A stretch of DNA of 20,184 bases, taken from NCBI RefSeq assembly GCF_002027555.1, contig NZ_MXAP01000099.1, forward strand, positions 1 to 20,184, in the 5' to 3' direction. A model generated the notes under the pieces. The model saw only the letters and a list, made by a program, of their open reading frames with translations, was not told the origin of the DNA and ran no database searches. This document shows, one piece after another, positions 17,013-20,184 of the stretch. Numbering within the stretch: position 1 is the first letter of the stretch; each line of letters begins with the position of its first letter. This DNA comes from Moraxella equi. Lineage in GTDB: Bacteria > Pseudomonadota > Gammaproteobacteria > Pseudomonadales > Moraxellaceae. The translations under genes were made by a program, and so were the position numbers.

Positions 17013-17027
17013 AACGGAGAGAAATCA

Positions 17028-17384
17028 ATGGCTCGTATTGCCGGTGTAAACATTCCGGACAACAAACACGCTGTGATTTCGCTAACTTACATTTTTGGTA
17101 TTGGTCGCACTACTGCTAAGAAAATCTTGGCAACCGTAGGTATCAGCGAGACCACCAAAATTGGTCAGTTAGATGATTCACAACTGGATGCTGTTCGTGC
17201 AGAAGTTGCAAATTACGCTACCGAAGGTGACCTTCGTCGCGAAATTTCAATGAACATCAAGCGTTTGGTCGATTTGGGTTGCTACCGTGGTCTTCGTCAC
17301 CGCCGTGGTCTTCCAGTTCGTGGTCAACGCACTAAAACCAACGCGCGTACCCGTAAAGGTCCTCGCAAAGCAATTAAAAAGTAA
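17028..17384 (+). CDS. rpsM: 30S ribosomal protein S13
   Basis: S13 is a 30S head protein in intersubunit bridges B1a/B1b that contacts the P-site tRNA through its C-terminal tail. The 118-residue product equals E. coli S13 and has [34 protein letters not shown] and the basic end [26 protein letters not shown]. The frame is open back to 16995, but family N-termini and GGAGAG (17016-17021, 6-nt spacing) fix the start at 17028. It heads the alpha operon. Confidence 0.98.
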   Translation: MARIAGVNIPDNKHAVISLTYIFGIGRTTAKKILATVGISETTKIGQLDDSQLDAVRAEVANYATEGDLRREISMNIKRLVDLGCYRGLRHRRGLPVRGQRTKTNARTRKGPRKAIKK

Positions 17385-17404
17385 CTAATTTAGGAAGCTA
17401 AAAG

Positions 17405-17797
17405 ATGGCAAAAGACACTCGTAGCCGCAAAAAAGTGGCACGTCGTTCGGTATCTGAAGGTATCGCCCATATTCATGCGTCTTTTAATAACACCATTGTA
17501 ACCATTACCGATCGTCAGGGTAATGCATTGGCTTGGGCCACCTCAGGTGGACAAGGCTTCCGTGGTTCACGTAAATCAACGCCTTTTGCTGCACAGGTTG
17601 CTGCTGAAGTTGCTGGTAAAACAGCACAAGAAACCTATGGTGTTAAAAACGTTGATGTCTTGGTTAAAGGTCCAGGACCAGGTCGTGAGTCTGCGGTTCG
17701 TGCATTAGGTGCATTGGGTTATAAAATTAACAGCATCAGCGATGTAACCCCAATTCCACACAACGGCTGCCGCCCGCCTAAGAAACGCCGCGTTTAA
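17405..17797 (+). CDS. rpsK: 30S ribosomal protein S11
   Basis: S11 is on the 30S platform near the mRNA exit. The 130-residue product has [69 protein letters not shown] and the C-terminal [16 protein letters not shown], all family hallmarks. AGGAAG (17392-17397) precedes the ATG. It is 20 bp after rpsM and 11 bp before rpsD. Confidence 0.98.
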   Translation: MAKDTRSRKKVARRSVSEGIAHIHASFNNTIVTITDRQGNALAWATSGGQGFRGSRKSTPFAAQVAAEVAGKTAQETYGVKNVDVLVKGPGPGRESAVRALGALGYKINSISDVTPIPHNGCRPPKKRRV

Positions 17798-17808
17798 GGA
17801 GATAACTC

Positions 17809-18450
17809 ATGGCCCGTTATATTGGTCCAAAATTAAAATTGTCTCGCCGTGAAGGTACTGACCTGCAACTCAAATCAGGTGTAAAAGCTTACGACGTTAA
17901 GACAAAAAAATCAGGTCGCGTACCTGGTCAGCATGGCAATAGCCAAAATAAGGCCTCTGAATACGCCCTACAACTTCGCGAGAAGCAAAAAGTAAAACGT
18001 ATGTATGGTGTGCTTGAGCGTCAATTCTCAAACTACTATAAAGAAGCTGCTCGTATGCGTGGCGCCACTGGTGAAAACCTACTTGGCATGCTAGAACGCC
18101 GTTTGGATAACGTTGTTTATCGTATGGGCTTTGGTGCTACTCGTGCAGAAGCACGTCAGTTGGTGAGCCACCGTGCAATCCTGCTAAAAAAAGCAGGTCG
18201 TGATGAGTTTGTTCGTGTGAACATTCCTTCAATCCAGGTTCAAGACGGTGATGTGATTGCTGTGCATGAGAAGTCAAAAGAACAACTTCGTATTAAAAAC
18301 GCAGTAGAGCTTGCGACTCAACGTGGCATTCCAGAATGGCTAGAAGTTGATCACAGCAAACTACAAGGTACGTTCAAAACTGCACCAGATCGCAGTGACC
18401 TACCTGCTGAAATTAACGAAAGCTTGATTGTAGAACTATATTCTAAATAA
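17809..18450 (+). CDS. rpsD: 30S ribosomal protein S4, zinc-free form
   Basis: S4 nucleates 30S assembly and in E. coli is the translational repressor of the alpha operon. The product is 213 residues (E. coli 206), lacks the N-terminal zinc cysteines, and has [42 protein letters not shown] and the S4 RNA-binding domain [26 protein letters not shown]. The last part carries about seven extra residues compared with E. coli. AAGGAG precedes the ATG by 7 nt. Confidence 0.98.
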   Translation: MARYIGPKLKLSRREGTDLQLKSGVKAYDVKTKKSGRVPGQHGNSQNKASEYALQLREKQKVKRMYGVLERQFSNYYKEAARMRGATGENLLGMLERRLDNVVYRMGFGATRAEARQLVSHRAILLKKAGRDEFVRVNIPSIQVQDGDVIAVHEKSKEQLRIKNAVELATQRGIPEWLEVDHSKLQGTFKTAPDRSDLPAEINESLIVELYSK

Positions 18451-18472
18451 TCCGAACTAATCGAGGTGACTT

Positions 18473-19477
18473 ATGACAAATGTAACTGAGTTTCTAACAC
18501 CGTCTGCAATTAATGTAGATACGGTTAATGAAACGACTGCTAAGGTCACGCTCGAGCCGTTAGAACGTGGCTTTGGGCATACATTAGGTAATGCTCTTCG
18601 TCGCATTCTTTTATCTTCGTTGTCTGGTGCTGCCGTGATTGAAGCTGAAATTGAAGGCGTCGATCATGAATATTCAACACTAGAAGGTTTGCAAGAAGAT
18701 GTATTAGATTTGCTTTTGAACCTAAAAGGTTTGGCAATCATTTTGCATGACCAAAACGAAGCTTATTTAACATTGGACAAAAAGGGTGCAGGTGTTGTAA
18801 CTGCTGCTGACCTTGAATTGCCACATAATGTTGAGATTGCCAATCCTGAGTTGGTGCTTGGTACATTAAGTGAACGTGGGCATTTAAAAATGCGTTTGCG
18901 TGTGGTAACGGGTCGTGGCTATGAGCCTGCCAATCAACGTCGTGAAGATGCCAATTCTAAAGCGATTGGACGTTTGAAACTTGATGCAAGTTTTAGCCCT
19001 ATTTTGCGTGTGGCTTATGACGTTGAAAATGCTCGTGTTGAGCAACGTACCGACCTTGACAAGCTCATCATTGAGCTTGAAACTAATGGCACGATTGACC
19101 CTGAAGAGGCGATTCGTAAGGCGGCTACGATTTTGCAACAACAAATTGCAATCTTCGTTGATTTAGAAGCCGAAGAAGCCCCTGAACCAGTTAAAGAAAA
19201 AGAAGAGATTGACCCTGTGCTATTACGCCCAGTGGACGACCTTGAACTAACGGTTCGTTCAGCAAACTGCTTGAAAGCTGAAAACATTTATTACATCGGT
19301 GATTTGGTGCAACGTTCTGAAACTGAACTTCTAAAAACACCAAATCTAGGTAAGAAATCATTGACTGAAATCAAAGACGTACTTGCGTCAAAAGGTTTGG
19401 AGTTGGGCATGCGTTTAGAGACCTGGCCACCAAGCGATTTGCGAGTTGATGACCGTTTTTCTTACCGTAGCCGTTAA
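18473..19477 (+). CDS. rpoA: DNA-directed RNA polymerase subunit alpha
   Basis: The alpha subunit dimerises to start RNA polymerase assembly, and its C-terminal domain binds UP elements and activators. The 334-residue product (E. coli 329) has the N-terminal domain with [23 protein letters not shown] (about 27-49), an acidic linker ([15 protein letters not shown], about 235-250), and the C-terminal domain with [22 protein letters not shown] and [32 protein letters not shown] precedes the ATG. It lies between rpsD and rplQ as usual. Confidence 0.98.
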   Translation: MTNVTEFLTPSAINVDTVNETTAKVTLEPLERGFGHTLGNALRRILLSSLSGAAVIEAEIEGVDHEYSTLEGLQEDVLDLLLNLKGLAIILHDQNEAYLTLDKKGAGVVTAADLELPHNVEIANPELVLGTLSERGHLKMRLRVVTGRGYEPANQRREDANSKAIGRLKLDASFSPILRVAYDVENARVEQRTDLDKLIIELETNGTIDPEEAIRKAATILQQQIAIFVDLEAEEAPEPVKEKEEIDPVLLRPVDDLELTVRSANCLKAENIYYIGDLVQRSETELLKTPNLGKKSLTEIKDVLASKGLELGMRLETWPPSDLRVDDRFSYRSR

Positions 19478-19495
19478 TTTTAAAGGATACTGACC

Positions 19496-19855
19496 ATGCG
19501 ACATCGTAATAGCGGAGTCAAGCTGGGTCGCACCAGCAGCCATCGTAAGGCTATGTTCCAAAACATGACCAATTCATTGATTGAACATGAGCTAATTAAA
19601 ACCACGTTGGTAAAAGCAAAAGAGCTACGTCGTGTAGCAGAGCCACTTATCACTTTGGCAAAAGAAGACAGCGTTGCAAACCGTCGTCTTGCTTTTAACC
19701 GTACTCGTAACAAGGCAACCGTTGGTAAGCTTTTCAATGAGCTAGGACCACGTTACAAGACTCGCCCAGGTGGTTATTTGCGTATCATCAAATGCGGTTA
19801 TCGCGATGGTGATAATGCACCAATGGCTTATGTAGAATTGGTTGACCGCCCATAA
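19496..19855 (+). CDS. rplQ: 50S ribosomal protein L17
   Basis: L17 is a 50S protein near the tunnel exit. The 119-residue product has [24 protein letters not shown], the [31 protein letters not shown] helix region and [35 protein letters not shown]. The length is that of the short form seen in most gammaproteobacteria. AAAGGA precedes the ATG. It ends the alpha operon and is followed by a strong terminator. Confidence 0.98.
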   Translation: MRHRNSGVKLGRTSSHRKAMFQNMTNSLIEHELIKTTLVKAKELRRVAEPLITLAKEDSVANRRLAFNRTRNKATVGKLFNELGPRYKTRPGGYLRIIKCGYRDGDNAPMAYVELVDRP

Positions 19856-19872
19856 TAGTCAATATTTCTACG

Positions 19873-19903
19873 AAAACCAAACCTTAAAAAGGTTTGGTTT
19901 TTT
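19873..19903 (+). terminator. Intrinsic terminator of the alpha operon
   Basis: A perfect 13-bp stem AAAACCAAACCTT (19873-19885) with AAGGTTTGGTTTT (19889-19901), 3-nt loop and a T-run to 19903. It begins 18 bp after the rplQ stop and separates the operon from the converging IS sequence. Confidence 0.92.
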
Positions 19904-19968
19904 ATTGCATTAATTTTGATTTCATAGGTTTTTTATTAAGCAGAGAGACCATTATATACCAACCGAAC

Positions 19969-20184
19969 TTAAAAACTACCACACAACCACATAAAATAAA
20001 AGAACAACTTATCAATACAATCCAACCTCCAATCTTGTCTTAATCCTTTAATCCAACTCCAAACTTGTTCAATGGGATTTAAATCAGGTGAGTAAGGCGG
20101 TAGCCAAAGAATGGTGTGATTGTGCTTTTGCATCAACTCTTGTATGTCTTGTCTTTTATGGAAGGTGGCATTGTCCATCACAAT
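19969..20184 (-). mobile_element. IS630-family transposase, C-terminal part
   Basis: The minus-strand frame is open to the window edge and codes for about 71 residues including MDNATFHK, which carries the second catalytic aspartate, and LPPYSPDLNPIEQVWSWIK, which carries the catalytic glutamate of IS630/Tc1-type DDE transposases. The part with the first aspartate lies beyond 20184, so intactness cannot be judged. The stop is at 19969-19971. The element end should lie a little to the left; TATATA at 19953-19958 is a possible TA target, but only one end is visible. The gene converges on rplQ. Confidence 0.85.

Overview
The window is a core-genome segment from a gammaproteobacterium, most likely of the family Moraxellaceae (Moraxella or a close relative). 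The evidence is the AT-rich intergenic DNA, the protein sequences (closest by eye to E. coli/Acinetobacter-type ribosomal proteins, including cysteine-free S14 and S4), the mreB-mreC-mreD-maf-rng gene order, and gatC placed divergently from mreB. I did no database search, so genus is an inference.

Layout. (1) 34-336, minus strand: gatC, the small subunit of the tRNA-dependent amidotransferase, reading out of the window toward an expected gatA. (2) 337-719: AT-rich divergent promoter region. (3) 720-5611, plus strand: the morphogenesis group mreB, mreC, mreD, maf (yhdE type) and rng (RNase G), with an intrinsic terminator between mreB and mreC. (4) 5612-6090: promoter and about 300-nt structured leader of the S10 operon. 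(5) 6091-11104: rpsJ, rplC, rplD, rplW, rplB, rpsS, rplV, rpsC, rplP, rpmC, rpsQ. (6) 11105-13223: a new promoter, then rplN, rplX, rplE, rpsN, rpsH. (7) 13224-13407: an intrinsic terminator fused to an extended -10 promoter, splitting the classical spc operon. (8) 13408-16899: rplF, rplR, rpsE, rpmD, rplO, secY, rpmJ. (9) 16900-19855: promoter-like region with three hairpins, then the alpha operon rpsM, rpsK, rpsD, rpoA, rplQ, closed by a strong terminator. (10) 19969-20184, minus strand: the C-terminal part of an IS630-family transposase cut by the window end.

Function. The left part builds the cell-wall elongation scaffold (MreBCD) with a nucleotide-pool house-cleaning enzyme and an RNA-processing nuclease. 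The right part makes ribosomal proteins, the SecY translocon channel and the RNA polymerase alpha subunit. All genes look intact.

I see no undescribed biological system. The points worth a second look are regulatory: the terminator/promoter switch inside the spc operon, perfect or near-perfect dyads lying on the promoters in front of rpsJ, rplN, rplF and rpsM, structured leaders with mini-ORFs, and a proline/lysine-rich insert in the S1 domain of RNase G.
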